From assembly GCA_937944855.1 (NCBI GenBank), contig CALFAY010000022.1, positions 62,001 to 126,000 on the forward strand: a stretch of DNA of 64,000 bases, written 5' to 3'. Each line of letters starts with the position of its first letter. Position 1 is the stretch's first letter. The position numbers and the translations under genes were made by a program. The DNA is from an uncultured Planctomycetota bacterium (GTDB lineage: Bacteria > Planctomycetota > Planctomycetia > Gemmatales > HRBIN36). This document shows, piece after piece, positions 54,164-63,444 of this stretch. Under the pieces are notes generated by a model that ran no database searches, was not told the origin of the DNA, and saw only the letters and a list, made by a program, of their open reading frames with translations.

Positions 54164-55837
54164 TCAACGCCGCCGGAACCGCTCGAAGAACTGGACTAGC
54201 TCCTGGGCATCCACCAAACCATCCTTGTTGGCGTCGATTTCGCTCAGACGTTCGCGGGGGATGAAGAAGGGCAACTCGTCGGCGGAGAGTTTGCCGTCGC
54301 CGTTGCGGTCGGAACGACTAATGATGTCCCGGGCACGTTCTTCCGGCGAACCACCGAATCCACCCCTTGGACCGCCGCGGCCACCACCGAAGCCGCCGGG
54401 TCCACCGCCGAAACCGCCCGGATTGCCCTGACCGAAGCCACCCGGACCGAAACCACCTGGGCCGCCTTGACCAAACCCGCCTTGAACGAAGCCACCCGGA
54501 CCGCCGCCCTGACCGAAGCCGCCGCGGCCAAATCCGCCACCGGCCCGCATGAAGGCCACCATCTCCGACATATCGAGGACTCGGTCCTTGTTGGCGTCGA
54601 ATTGCTCCCAGGTGAAGCGGAGCATCGTCGTGTTCTGGATTTCCGCTTCGTCAAGTTTGCCGTCGCGATTCCGGTCGAAGCGGTCTAAAAGTCTTTCCTT
54701 GACCATCTGTTGAAGCCGCTGCTCCTCCTCCCTGCTACTGCTGCCACTAGAGGAAGGCGACGCAGAAGCCGTGGTTGACGGCGTGCTACTCGACCCCGAC
54801 GAACTGGAACCCTCCCGGTTTCCACCGGTCGAGCCGTCGGAACTGGAGGCTGTGGCGGGCGGCGTGGCAAAGCGCATGGCCTCGGAGATGGTGATGATGC
54901 CGTCGCCGTTGCGGTCGTATTTGGCGAAGTCGGCCAATTGATCCCGGGGCCATTCGTCCATGGTGATCTCGCCGTCGCCGTTCTTGTCGTGGGTGGTGAA
55001 GAAAGACGGAATGTTGGACGGCAAGGTGGGCGTCTTGAATCGCGTCGTCAGCGGCGGCGTCGTGAACTCAAAGACGCCGGAACCTGTCGGGTTGTTGCCT
55101 CCGAAGCCGCTTGGTCCGCCACCGAAGCCTCCCGGTCCGGCTCCAAAGCCGCCGGGCGGAGGTCCGAATCCGGATCCGCGAGGCTCAGGTCCCGAGCCGC
55201 CACGGTTATCCCCCCGTCCGGACCCTCCGGGTCTTCCTTCATCGCCACGGCCTTCGGAAGAAGGACGAGAATCGCCTCCACTGCCGGATCGGGCTTCCCG
55301 GCGGTTGAATCGGCTCGGTTCCCGGCTGCGGTCGCGGTTGTCATTGCGGGCGTCGGGTCGTTGTTCGCTTCCGGGCCGCGCCTCATTCCGGTCGCTTCCT
55401 CGACGCCCAGGTTCAGTCGGGCTGCCTGATTGAGAACTGCCGGACGGCTGAGCCGTATTAGCTGACGCTGGGCTTCCACTGTCCGGCTTGCTTTCCGAGT
55501 CTGTCGAACTGCCGTTGGAGCCAGAGGCGGGCACGTCGCTGACCGGGCGATTGCCCGCAGAAGATACCGGATTGGCCGGGGCACTGCTGGCTTGGGCGAC
55601 TTGCCGGCCCGTGTCTCGGACCGTCGGCGGAGGAGATTCATTTTTCGGAGCCGGAGGCGGGACTGAAGGCTTGGCGGGCATCAGGCGTTGCGGCACCTCG
55701 GGAGGCGTGTAGCTGGGCTGGAGGGATTCCTTGGGCTTGATCGGCAAGGCTGCCCGCTGCTCCGGCGAACCGGATTCGCCGCAGCCGCCTACCAGCGCAA
55801 CAAAACCGAGGATCATCAATCCCGATCGCCAACGCAT
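54164..55837 (-). CDS. EF-hand lipoprotein with Gly-rich repeats
   Basis: The 557-residue protein begins with a lipoprotein signal ending ALVGGC, continues as a long disordered Pro/Ser/Arg/Gly stretch (about 25-260), then three pairs of EF-hand loops: DKNGDGEITMDE/DRNGDGIITISE, DRNRDGKLDEAE/DANKDRVLDMSE and DRNGDGKLSADE/DANKDGLVDAQE. Between pairs 2 and 3 lies a Gly-Phe-Gln repeat (FGQGGPGG type) coded by tandem DNA repeats near 54380-54540. It should bind calcium at the cell surface. ATG at 55837 gives a compact lipoprotein signal; ATG at 55861 is an alternative. Confidence 0.87.
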   Translation of the reverse strand: MRWRSGLMILGFVALVGGCGESGSPEQRAALPIKPKESLQPSYTPPEVPQRLMPAKPSVPPPAPKNESPPPTVRDTGRQVAQASSAPANPVSSAGNRPVSDVPASGSNGSSTDSESKPDSGSPASANTAQPSGSSQSGSPTEPGRRGSDRNEARPGSEQRPDARNDNRDRSREPSRFNRREARSGSGGDSRPSSEGRGDEGRPGGSGRGDNRGGSGPEPRGSGFGPPPGGFGAGPGGFGGGPSGFGGNNPTGSGVFEFTTPPLTTRFKTPTLPSNIPSFFTTHDKNGDGEITMDEWPRDQLADFAKYDRNGDGIITISEAMRFATPPATASSSDGSTGGNREGSSSSGSSSTPSTTASASPSSSGSSSREEEQRLQQMVKERLLDRFDRNRDGKLDEAEIQNTTMLRFTWEQFDANKDRVLDMSEMVAFMRAGGGFGRGGFGQGGGPGGFVQGGFGQGGPGGFGPGGFGQGNPGGFGGGPGGFGGGRGGPRGGFGGSPEERARDIISRSDRNGDGKLSADELPFFIPRERLSEIDANKDGLVDAQELVQFFERFRRR

Positions 55838-56061
55838 GGTCTGGATCCTCGTACTCCCCATGACAGGGTTGCCCTCGGAATCGCCTGCCAGTCGCAGGTG
55901 CGCAACAAGATTACTAGACGGCACCATCTCTCGAGTTTCCATCATCAACGATACGCCTTCAGCAATTAAACCGTCATTAAAAGTGCCAGGATCACCCAGA
56001 GTCGCGCAACATTTTCTCCAGGGCTGCTCGACTGCGTTCCGTGTAAGCCGGTCCGTGCGAA

Positions 56062-56712
56062 TCATGGCGCGGCCAGATTGCGGATGCCATCAAGCTCCGT
56101 CGGAGCGAACCCAGATCGCGTAAGTATCTGCCTGGCAATGTCTTCCGCATTTGGCGGGGATTCCGAGGCAGGCCTGCGTCGATCCATGCCCAGTTTAGCC
56201 ATCTCGGCCTGACGAAGCTGGGGACCAAAACCGCCTCCGTCGGGGCCGCCGATGTGCACGTCCAGAGGAGGAAGCCGATCGTCGTCGCGGGGCCGATCCG
56301 CTTGCCGTTGGGCAGCCATTCGCCCTAACTCCAAGGCCAGCAACGCCGCCAGTTGTTCGTCTCGCGGACACGCATCGACCGTTCCCTCGCTCAACTGGAC
56401 GAGCCGGTCAGACTTGCGCAACATTTTTCGCTCCGCCCCCGGAATCACCTCGAACCGAGGATGCAAGCCTAACTGCTTGTTACGCTCCAGGATACGGCTC
56501 GTAACTGCATCTACCCGTGCTTGTTGCGGCGCAACATATCTCCCAGATGCCTGTTGAATCCCCGAACTCGGGGCCGATGGGCCTGACGGTTTAATATAAG
56601 GCGGAGGAGCTGCCGGATTGGCAGTTTGATACGGTCGGTGTTCCAGGCAACCGGGCAGAGACCCGAATGCCATGAGCAACCCAACCGGGGCTGTCATTTC
56701 TTTCCAATTCAT
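56062..56712 (-). CDS. Lipoprotein with inactivated M48-like domain
   Basis: The 216-residue product has a lipoprotein signal ending LPGC, a Pro-rich linker (30-60) and a domain that looks like an M48 peptidase without its zinc site: QLAALLALELGRM (120-132) aligns with ELAAVLAHEIGHV, so the HExxH histidines are Leu127 and Arg131 while Glu128 remains. The stop at 56062 is followed in the -1 frame by PAYTERSRAALEKMLRDSG (ending at 55992), which resembles the usual M48 C-terminal segment, so a frameshift may have shortened the gene. Start ATG 56712. Homology is inferred from the motif only. Confidence 0.65.
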   Translation of the reverse strand: MNWKEMTAPVGLLMAFGSLPGCLEHRPYQTANPAAPPPYIKPSGPSAPSSGIQQASGRYVAPQQARVDAVTSRILERNKQLGLHPRFEVIPGAERKMLRKSDRLVQLSEGTVDACPRDEQLAALLALELGRMAAQRQADRPRDDDRLPPLDVHIGGPDGGGFGPQLRQAEMAKLGMDRRRPASESPPNAEDIARQILTRSGFAPTELDGIRNLAAP

Positions 56713-56794
56713 GGACTCAGCCTCCTGTTCCGTGGTTCGGCTGTGCCGCCATTCCTGAACCATACCCGATTCGCCGCTTCTTGCGAAGGTCGTC

Positions 56795-57220
56795 TTACGG
56801 GCCGAGTTGTTGAAGCAACTTTTTAAGCAGCAAGCGGTTAGCCTCCGGAAACGGAAGCGACGCCAGGTCGGACATGGGAATCCACTGGAACGGGGGGCGC
56901 GGTTCGGAGTCCTCAAGCGGTTCACAGAGGAAAAAGACAATCCGAAGGCGGCCGTGCGGGTAAACGTGTTCGACCTCTTCGATCCGCTGGCGAACGGCGA
57001 CGATCAGTCCGGTTTCTTCCCGGCACTCTCGCACAGCGCACTGCTGCGGGGATTCATCCGGCAGACACTTGCCGCCGGGAAATTCGGCCAAACCCGGCAA
57101 CGGCCCCTCGTCGCCTCGGCGGCCGACCAGCACGCTTGACCCCTTGCGGACGACGGCCACCGCCACCCGGGTGATCTCGGCGGGGGGAAAGATCAGGTCC
57201 TCCGATTTTTCCTTCGCCAT
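56795..57220 (-). CDS. NUDIX hydrolase (MutT-like)
   Basis: The 141-residue enzyme has the complete Nudix box at 50-72 (Gly50, Glu56, Arg64-Glu65, Glu68-Glu69, Gly71; GX5EX7REUXEEXGU), preceded by RVAVAVVRKGSSVLVGRR and followed by VYPHGRLRIVFFLCEPLE, the layout of MutT/8-oxo-dGTP-type pyrophosphatases. It probably cleans oxidised nucleotides, but other nucleoside diphosphates are possible. ATG at 57220; the longer frame to 57370 adds non-coding residues. Confidence 0.92.
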   Translation of the reverse strand: MAKEKSEDLIFPPAEITRVAVAVVRKGSSVLVGRRGDEGPLPGLAEFPGGKCLPDESPQQCAVRECREETGLIVAVRQRIEEVEHVYPHGRLRIVFFLCEPLEDSEPRPPFQWIPMSDLASLPFPEANRLLLKKLLQQLGP

Positions 57221-57372
57221 CCCGACGCCCCTTGGCTGCCGGTTCGACTTGCTCCGCTGTTGTCGCTCTGATAAGCATATGAAATCCCCCGGGTCTGCCT
57301 GACCGGGACGTGTCTGTGGAGACATGATGGCAAGAGCGTCCGGCATACACCGGCGGCGAGGTGCAAGCAACC

Positions 57373-58251
57373 ATGATCCCGATTGATCTGAGCGGCAAGG
57401 TGGCTCTGGTGACGGGAGTGGCCGACAACGAGGGCTTCGCCTGGGCCATCGCCAAGGCCCTTCAGGCGGCCGGTGCCCGCATCGTCTTGTCCTGTCATCC
57501 GCGGGTCATGGGGATCGTCGAAAGCATCCTTGAACGCGACCAGGATGCCGAGTCCCGCATCCTACCATTCGGGGCCGGCTCTTTCAAACCGGAAAAGGTC
57601 CTGCCCTGCGACGTGGCCTTCGACACGATGGACGACGTGGACGAAAAGACCCGCACCGACCGCCGCTACGCCAAGTTCGCCGACTACTCCATCAAAGGCG
57701 TCATGGAGGTGATTGGCCGGGAGTACGGGGTCCTGGACATCCTCATTCACGCCGTCGCCTTCAGCCCGGAGATTAAGAACCCGATGTGGCAGACGAGCCG
57801 CAAGGCGTACCATACCGCTTTGTCCGTCAGTGCGTATTCGCTGACTGGCCTGCTGCGAGCGGCCCAACCGCTGATGAAAGACCGGGGGGCGTCCGCGGTG
57901 GCGCTCACCTACGTCGGCGGGGAGCGGGTGGTGCCGCACTATGGTGGGGGCATGTCCACGGCCAAGGCAGCGCTTCAGATCGACGCCAAACAGCTGGCAT
58001 TCAACCTCGGCCGCAATGGCGGCATCCGGGTCAACCTCATCTCCGCCGGGCCGTATGCCTCCCGAGCGGCCCGGGCCATCGGCGACATCAACGCCATGAT
58101 CCAGCACGCTGCCGAGCACAGCCCGCTGCCGCGGCCGATCGAGGCTGAGGAAGTGGCCAACACGGCGGTCTTCCTGTGCAGTCCGCTGGCATCGGCGATC
58201 ACCGGACAGATCGTCTACGTCGATTGCGGGTACAACATCATGGGCGTCTAA
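57373..58251 (+). CDS. fabI: Enoyl-ACP reductase FabI
   Basis: A 292-residue short-chain reductase that completes each cycle of fatty acid elongation with NADH. It starts IDLSGKVALVTGVADNEGFAWAIAKAL in the atypical FabI glycine pattern, carries HAVAFSPEIKNP, the catalytic Tyr/Lys region SVSAYSL and YGGGMSTAKAAL, and INAMIQHAAEHSPL of the substrate flap. The insertion with many acidic and Lys residues (about 65-110) resembles plant and chlamydial enoyl reductases. ATG at 57373 is preferred over GTG 57361. It is the only fatty acid gene here. Confidence 0.93.
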   Translation: MIPIDLSGKVALVTGVADNEGFAWAIAKALQAAGARIVLSCHPRVMGIVESILERDQDAESRILPFGAGSFKPEKVLPCDVAFDTMDDVDEKTRTDRRYAKFADYSIKGVMEVIGREYGVLDILIHAVAFSPEIKNPMWQTSRKAYHTALSVSAYSLTGLLRAAQPLMKDRGASAVALTYVGGERVVPHYGGGMSTAKAALQIDAKQLAFNLGRNGGIRVNLISAGPYASRAARAIGDINAMIQHAAEHSPLPRPIEAEEVANTAVFLCSPLASAITGQIVYVDCGYNIMGV

Positions 58252-58270
58252 GGCCGGAGACGTGCCTCTC

Positions 58271-59509
58271 TCACGGACGCTCGGCGGGGCGAAGGATCCG
58301 CTGCGGTTCGTAGTTGGGCAGGTCGGACCGATCCACCGCAAAGGCGTGAATGATCGTCGGCACCGAGGCCACGAAGTCGTTGTCCACCGTGACCAGCAGC
58401 AGCCGCCGACCGTCGGGCAGATCGGGACCCAACGCCAAGCCTTCGTGCTTCTCCGGTGTGGACTCGCCAGCCAGACCGAACCGGGGATCCAGGAGATCGA
58501 GGAACAGCTCCTTGCGGATCGCCTTGACACCGTTGGGCAAAGTGGTGGATGGCAGCCGTTCGATGGAGCTGACGTCGCTGGCCTCCCGGATGTCGATGCG
58601 GAAGATCTTCTTGAACTGAGCCGATGCTCCCGCCTTGCCGTCGCGTTCGAGAACCAGAAACTCGTGGTCGTTGACCGCCACGATCTCGCTGATTCCCAGG
58701 CTCGGATTCTCCAAAGGATAGACCAGTTCCCGGGTTTTTCCGTCCGTGAGGTCGATTTCCAGGAAACGGACGTGAATGCCGACCCGCTTGTTGTTGGCGT
58801 CCAAGGCTCCGTCCTGAATCAACGGACTTTGCAGGGCAGCGAGCAGCTTGCGGCCGTCCGGCGTGAGGGCCAGCCCTTCGAGTCCGCGATTTGGCTGTCG
58901 TCCGGTGAGGTTGTGCGGGGGCAGTTCCTGGTCGGGTCGACTGCTCGGTTTGAAGGGCTGGAAGCGCTTCGGAATCGGCAGGCTCCGTAGCCTGTTGCCT
59001 TGGGCGTCGAACTCATACAGATAAGGGCCGTACTCGTCGGAAATGAACCAGGTGCCCCGCGGTCCGACGCGGACTCCTTCAGGATCGAAACGCAGTGACC
59101 GTTCGGGCTTCTCGGCATCGATGGCCGTCAGACTGCCCACCAGCGGCTGACCGGCTTCATTCTTGAGAAGGACAGTGGCTCGCAGTTGAACCGCGATCGG
59201 GGGCTGTTGGTCGGGTTGGACGACGATTTCGAGGAGGTGGACCCGGCACGGGTAATCGGTCGCACCGTCGAGCGGTCCGCGGTCGGAGGCCAGGAGGTAG
59301 AGATGGTCCCGCCCCGTGTAAGCGATGGCGGAGCCGAGGCCACCGAGACGATTGACGGGAGTTCCATCGTTGAAAGTGCCTTTCAACCCGGAGAGATCGA
59401 GGGCATCGCCGGGGATCGTTGCGGAGCCGACTAGTTTGATTTCAGCCTGGACGGAGGCCCATGCGGTCAGAACCAGAACACCGGACAGCAGAAATCGGAA
59501 GCGGCCCAT
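58271..59509 (-). CDS. Secreted phytase-like esterase-type beta-propeller
   Basis: The 412-residue exported protein (signal peptide ending ASVQA) belongs to the esterase-like activity of phytase family: SLRFDPEGVRVGPRGTWFISDEYGPYLYEF, NRGLEGLALTPDGRKLLAALQSPL and EKHEGLALGPDLPDGRRLLLVTVDND in short segments, each repeating a beta-propeller blade with acidic metal-binding residues. It may release phosphate from an organic phosphate or act on other esters; the substrate is unproven. ATG at 59509 follows GGAGAGATCACG. It lies downstream of a DUF1559 gene on the same strand. Confidence 0.85.
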   Translation of the reverse strand: MGRFRFLLSGVLVLTAWASVQAEIKLVGSATIPGDALDLSGLKGTFNDGTPVNRLGGLGSAIAYTGRDHLYLLASDRGPLDGATDYPCRVHLLEIVVQPDQQPPIAVQLRATVLLKNEAGQPLVGSLTAIDAEKPERSLRFDPEGVRVGPRGTWFISDEYGPYLYEFDAQGNRLRSLPIPKRFQPFKPSSRPDQELPPHNLTGRQPNRGLEGLALTPDGRKLLAALQSPLIQDGALDANNKRVGIHVRFLEIDLTDGKTRELVYPLENPSLGISEIVAVNDHEFLVLERDGKAGASAQFKKIFRIDIREASDVSSIERLPSTTLPNGVKAIRKELFLDLLDPRFGLAGESTPEKHEGLALGPDLPDGRRLLLVTVDNDFVASVPTIIHAFAVDRSDLPNYEPQRILRPAERP

Positions 59510-59571
59510 CGTGATCTCTCCGGGTTGAGAAGGAACGGGATCGAGATTGAAACTTGGAACCAACCGGCCGA

Positions 59572-60492
59572 TTACCAGTCGTCGCCGGGGATGTCGCCGC
59601 CGCGAGCCGTGACCAGCGCGGCCAGGGTGGCGGGGCTGATTCGCTCGGTGAGGAAGCGCACTGAACCGTCGCACATGCAGACGTTGATCCCGCCGGCATG
59701 GAAGCTGTACAGCTCGCTGTCGTTGGTGCAGTTCATGAAGCAGCGTCCGCCGGTGGTCACGAGGTTGTCCTGCACGCCGTCCACGGAGAAGCCGCAGTCA
59801 GGATCGGCCCAGCCGTGGCCGTCGGCGGTGGCGACGTTGCGATCCATGCGGCGGTGCCAGAGGTTGGGCCGACCGGCATCCTCGGCGATCAGGATCGTGT
59901 TGCTCGTGCCATCGCGGATGGCGGTGATCGGCGTCGGGATGACCCGCTGGAGCGCCCCGGGCACCTCATCGCCGGGGCGGGTGCCCACTCCAGGGAACAG
60001 TCCGGGAATGCCATTGGCCACATAGAAGCGGTAGCGGATCGCATTGACCGAACCATAGTCGCCGAAGCCGAGCGGACCGAACGGCGGCGAAGGCAGCCGG
60101 TCGTTGGGAGCGGTGGGGCACTTGAAGAGCTTGAATTGCGTGCGGGAAACGGTCAGGTTAGGCTCTACGTTCCACTTCACGCTTTCGTTCCACAGCTTGG
60201 CGACGTTGTCTTGCTCGATGTACGGCAGAGCAATGGGCGTCCAGCTGCGGAACTTGTTGTCGGTGCCGACGGTGATGCGGCTGGCGGGGAAGGCCTGTCC
60301 GTGGTCGTTGGCGAAGTTGTGCAGGGCCAGGCCCAGCTGACGCATGTTGTTGAGGCACTGCATGCGGGAAGCGGCCTCGCGGACCTTCTGCACGGCCGGC
60401 AGCAGCAACGCCATCAAAATAGCGATGATGGCGATGACCACCAGCAGTTCGATGAGCGTAAACGCCGAGCGGGCGCGACTGTGACGCTTCAT
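59572..60492 (-). CDS. DUF1559 family pseudopilin-like protein
   Basis: The 306-residue protein has the prepilin-type start ([20 protein letters not shown] then [10 protein letters not shown]), DUF1559 core and the closing box [12 protein letters not shown] (H-x9-DG). Three Cys in the C-terminal third (NVCMCDG and GGRCFMNC) could form disulfides. ATG at 60492 follows GAGAGG by about 8 nt. Neighbours on the same strand are the sulfatase gene upstream (154 nt) and the phytase-like gene downstream (63 nt), suggesting one secreted-protein cluster. Confidence 0.92.
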   Translation of the reverse strand: MKRHSRARSAFTLIELLVVIAIIAILMALLLPAVQKVREAASRMQCLNNMRQLGLALHNFANDHGQAFPASRITVGTDNKFRSWTPIALPYIEQDNVAKLWNESVKWNVEPNLTVSRTQFKLFKCPTAPNDRLPSPPFGPLGFGDYGSVNAIRYRFYVANGIPGLFPGVGTRPGDEVPGALQRVIPTPITAIRDGTSNTILIAEDAGRPNLWHRRMDRNVATADGHGWADPDCGFSVDGVQDNLVTTGGRCFMNCTNDSELYSFHAGGINVCMCDGSVRFLTERISPATLAALVTARGGDIPGDDW

Positions 60493-60645
60493 GTAGGTTT
60501 CCTCTCAGCTGAAACAGGGGAAGATCAACAAGCTCCGGCGGTATGGTAGAAATCCGCCGCGAAGAACCGGCGATGGCTTGATGAAAATGGCGTGAACGTT
60601 TTCAATCGTTACATAAAGCGGAAGCAGGGAGCTGGGCCTTGTACT

Positions 60646-62109
60646 TTACCGGGAAGCCGCATCCATTGCTTTTCGCCATTGCCGGGCCTGCTCTTGCGTC
60701 GCTTGATCGGCTCGCTGCGGCTGATAGCGGGACGGATCGAACTGTTCGTAGCAGCGTCGCCACGCAGCCGGATCGAAGGCGGGATTGGGCGTGTTGAGTT
60801 GAGCGGACACGGCTTTCCGCCAGGCATCCAGCGCTTCGCTCAAGCGGCGGGTCTGCTCGGCTTCCATGCCTGACAAATCGCGTGTTTCTCCAGCATCGGT
60901 CCGCAGGTCGAATAGTTCGCGTCGGCCGTCTTCGTAATGTTCGATGAGTTTCCAGTCGCCATCCCGTACCGCTCCGCTGGGACGCCCGCCTTGATTGGTG
61001 TAATTAGGCTGGTGCCAGAACAGCATCCGCTTTGGCAGCGGCTCGGTACCCAGCAGCTCGGCGGCGATGCTGATGCCATCGAGTCCGTCGGACACCGGGG
61101 CGCCGAGAAGGTCGAGCAACGTGGGGACCCAATCGTGAGAGATGACGGGAGTATCCGAAACCCGTCCGGGGGTGATGCGACCCGGCCAGCGAACCAGAAG
61201 CGGAACGCGAATGCCGCCTTCGTAGAGGAAGCCTTTGCCGGCGCGGAAGGGGGTGTTGTGCGTGATCCGTTCGTGCCCGCCTTCGGGTACATGCAGTCCG
61301 CCGTTGTCGCTGGTGAAGATCACCAGCGTCTTTTCCTGGAGTCGCAGTTCCTCCAGATGAGCCAACAGCTGACCGACGCTCTCGTCCAGCATTTCAATGA
61401 GCGCCGCGTAGACCGGCTCGAAGGCGTTGCGGTGGCGGGCTGCCCGGTCTTCGCTCACCCGGAACGGTATGTGGGGGGAATCGTGACCGAGGACCACGAA
61501 GAATGGCCGATCTCGGTGCTTCGTCATGAACCGCGCGGCCGCCCGGGTGAGGTGAAACTCGCCGCGGGCACCCTCGACCTCGTTGCACGCGGAGAGCGGC
61601 AGGCTGGGAACCTGTTCGTCGAAGCCCTGTTGGAGTGGAGAGAACCCCCGGCCGCCCAAGTGCCACTTGCCGAAGGAGCCAGTGGCGTAGCCGAGACGCT
61701 GGAGATATTCGGCCAGGGTGACTTCTTCCAGAGGCAATTGCTGACGAATGACCGGCTGAAGCAGCTTGTGCGAGGGCCGATCCGTTCGACCGGGGAGATA
61801 GTTGGTGATGTGCAGGCGGGCAGGGGCCTTGCCGGTCATCAGGGCGGCCCGCGTCGGCGAGCAGACCGAACCAGCCGCGTAGGCGGAGGTGAAGCGAATG
61901 CCCTGACCGGCCAACCGATCCAGATGCGGGGTGCGATGTTCGCTTCGGCCGTAGCAGGCCAGATCATTGACACCGAGATCGTCGGCCAGAATCAGCACGA
62001 TGTTCGGCCGGTTCTCAGGAGCGCTGGCCCATGCCGAGCTGGTCGCGGCCAAAGCCACAGCCATGCTGAGAGCAAAAAAACTCCAAGTCGCCGGTTGGAT
62101 TCTCTTCAT
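60646..62109 (-). CDS. Secreted sulfatase
   Basis: The 487-residue enzyme has a signal peptide (about 1-30, cleavage near ASA) and the formylglycine sulfatase core: RPNIVLILADDLG (metal-binding Asp43-Asp44), the maturation motif Cys83-Ser-Pro-Thr-Arg87, GKWHLGG, and HDSPHIPF with TSDNGG. Cys83 must be converted to formylglycine by a separate enzyme. Planctomycetes use many such sulfatases on sulfated polysaccharides. A divergent DUF1559 gene starts 192 nt away. Confidence 0.95.
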   Translation of the reverse strand: MKRIQPATWSFFALSMAVALAATSSAWASAPENRPNIVLILADDLGVNDLACYGRSEHRTPHLDRLAGQGIRFTSAYAAGSVCSPTRAALMTGKAPARLHITNYLPGRTDRPSHKLLQPVIRQQLPLEEVTLAEYLQRLGYATGSFGKWHLGGRGFSPLQQGFDEQVPSLPLSACNEVEGARGEFHLTRAAARFMTKHRDRPFFVVLGHDSPHIPFRVSEDRAARHRNAFEPVYAALIEMLDESVGQLLAHLEELRLQEKTLVIFTSDNGGLHVPEGGHERITHNTPFRAGKGFLYEGGIRVPLLVRWPGRITPGRVSDTPVISHDWVPTLLDLLGAPVSDGLDGISIAAELLGTEPLPKRMLFWHQPNYTNQGGRPSGAVRDGDWKLIEHYEDGRRELFDLRTDAGETRDLSGMEAEQTRRLSEALDAWRKAVSAQLNTPNPAFDPAAWRRCYEQFDPSRYQPQRADQATQEQARQWRKAMDAASR

Positions 62110-62223
62110 GCTGCACCTCGCGGTTTGCAGGACTGGGACGGTGCCGGGCTCAGGAGCCTGACCGTCGCTTTGTGACCCGAAGACGCTCCGCCTTTACCCC
62201 AGGCAGCAGAAAACTCATGAGGA

Positions 62224-62262
62224 ATCCTTCTTGACTCAGGCTCTCCTGGTTGTCAATATGAG
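62224..62262 (+). promoter_or_regulatory. Two-box promoter-like element shared with the DUF1559 gene at 9173
   Basis: ATCCTTCTTGAC (62224-62235) and AATATGAG (62255-62262), 40-78 nt before the DUF1559 start at 62302. Box sequence and spacing are identical to 9044-9082, with an unrelated spacer. Confidence 0.5.
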
Positions 62263-62301
62263 GGCATTATCATTAACCACTCATGATTTGGAGGACCAAC
62301 C

Positions 62302-63210
62302 ATGCCAGGGGTCCGCCTCACGCGAGGCTTCACGTTGATCGAACTGCTCGTGGTGATCGCCATCATCGCCATTCTGATGGCTTTACTGCTGCCGGCCATC
62401 CAGAAGGTGCGCGAGGCAGCCAACAAGATGAGGTGCGGCAATAATCTCAGGCAGATTGCCATCGCTTTCCACCACTATCACGACAACTACAATTTTTTGC
62501 CGCACGGCGGCAAGAACATCTGCGATCCTCCCGTGCATCCGGCGGCCCAAGCCAATTGCTCCAATCGGCCGACGCCGGATTGGGGATGTTGCAGCCCGTA
62601 CAACCGCGACGAATGGAGCTGGACCTATTACATCCTGCCCTTCATCGAGGCGGACAACGTCTTTAAACAAACCCGCGACACGGCTGTGGGGCAATCGATC
62701 ATCAAGATCTACTACTGTCCCAGCCGTCGCAGTGCGGACCTCTACCGCAATTGGGCCAAGATCGACTACGCCGCCAATGCAGGGAGCCACGGGAACAATG
62801 GCATCCTGGTGCGCAAGGGGAGGCCGCAGATCCGGCTCGCCGATGGGTATATCCCGGACGGCACTTCCAATACTGTGATGCTTGGGGACAAGCAGCTGAA
62901 TATCACCCGCTTCGGCCTGACTTACGACGACAACGAGCCGTACAACGCTCCGGGTTGGGACTCCGAGATTTACCGGCTGGGCAGCGCGTCCTATCCGCCC
63001 GGTCACGATCGGGAGCATCCGTCGTGGACGCATCCGGATCCCTACGTCGGCTCGGGACGCTTCGGCTCTTCGCATCCGGTCACGTTCAACGTCGCCATGA
63101 CGGACGGTTCTGTGCGATCGGTGTCGTATCGCGTCAACAGCACCGTCTGGACCCGGGCTTGCATCCGCAACGACAGCCAGGCTTACAACCTGGATGACCT
63201 CAATCCGTGA
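62302..63210 (+). CDS. DUF1559 family pseudopilin-like protein
   Basis: The 302-residue exported protein starts with the prepilin-like leader ([19 protein letters not shown] then [10 protein letters not shown]) and ends with the box [12 protein letters not shown] (H-x9-DG). The middle holds a Cys-rich segment ([16 protein letters not shown]). ATG at 62302 has GGAGG 8 nt upstream. It is followed after 12 nt by a very small lipoprotein gene, so the two are probably one transcript. Its promoter region shares two boxes with the DUF1559 gene at 9173. Confidence 0.92.
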   Translation: MPGVRLTRGFTLIELLVVIAIIAILMALLLPAIQKVREAANKMRCGNNLRQIAIAFHHYHDNYNFLPHGGKNICDPPVHPAAQANCSNRPTPDWGCCSPYNRDEWSWTYYILPFIEADNVFKQTRDTAVGQSIIKIYYCPSRRSADLYRNWAKIDYAANAGSHGNNGILVRKGRPQIRLADGYIPDGTSNTVMLGDKQLNITRFGLTYDDNEPYNAPGWDSEIYRLGSASYPPGHDREHPSWTHPDPYVGSGRFGSSHPVTFNVAMTDGSVRSVSYRVNSTVWTRACIRNDSQAYNLDDLNP

Positions 63211-63222
63211 GGGACGTCGGCC

Positions 63223-63405
63223 ATGTCATCGCCGGTGCGATTTCTGGTCCTGCTGTTGGTGTGGGCGCTGTCGTGTTCCTGTGGCGGAGGCAAGGTCGTG
63301 CCAGGCCAAGGCCTTTCCGAGGAAGAGGAACGGCGCATTCTCCGAGAGCTGGAGGAAACTCAACAGGCCGAAGGACGTGGCGAGAGACTGCCGGCTGACC
63401 AATAA
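63223..63405 (+). CDS. Very small lipoprotein paired with DUF1559 gene
   Basis: A 60-residue product with a lipoprotein signal (FLVLLLVWALSCSC, likely lipidated at Cys18 or Cys20) and a short acidic mature part (LSEEEERRILRELEETQQ) predicted as one helix. ATG at 63223 has GAGGG about 9 nt upstream and lies 12 nt after the DUF1559 stop. Similar tiny lipoproteins often follow DUF1559 genes in planctomycetes; a joint role is inferred. Confidence 0.7.
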   Translation: MSSPVRFLVLLLVWALSCSCGGGKVVPGQGLSEEEERRILRELEETQQAEGRGERLPADQ

Positions 63406-63444
63406 GCTCCCGGCGGTCCATTCCCACATCCAGAAGGTCGTGTT

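Noticed and set aside
54380..54540. Independent repeat element
   Set aside because: The tandem repeats code for the Gly-rich part of the EF-hand protein in frame, so they are coding repeats.
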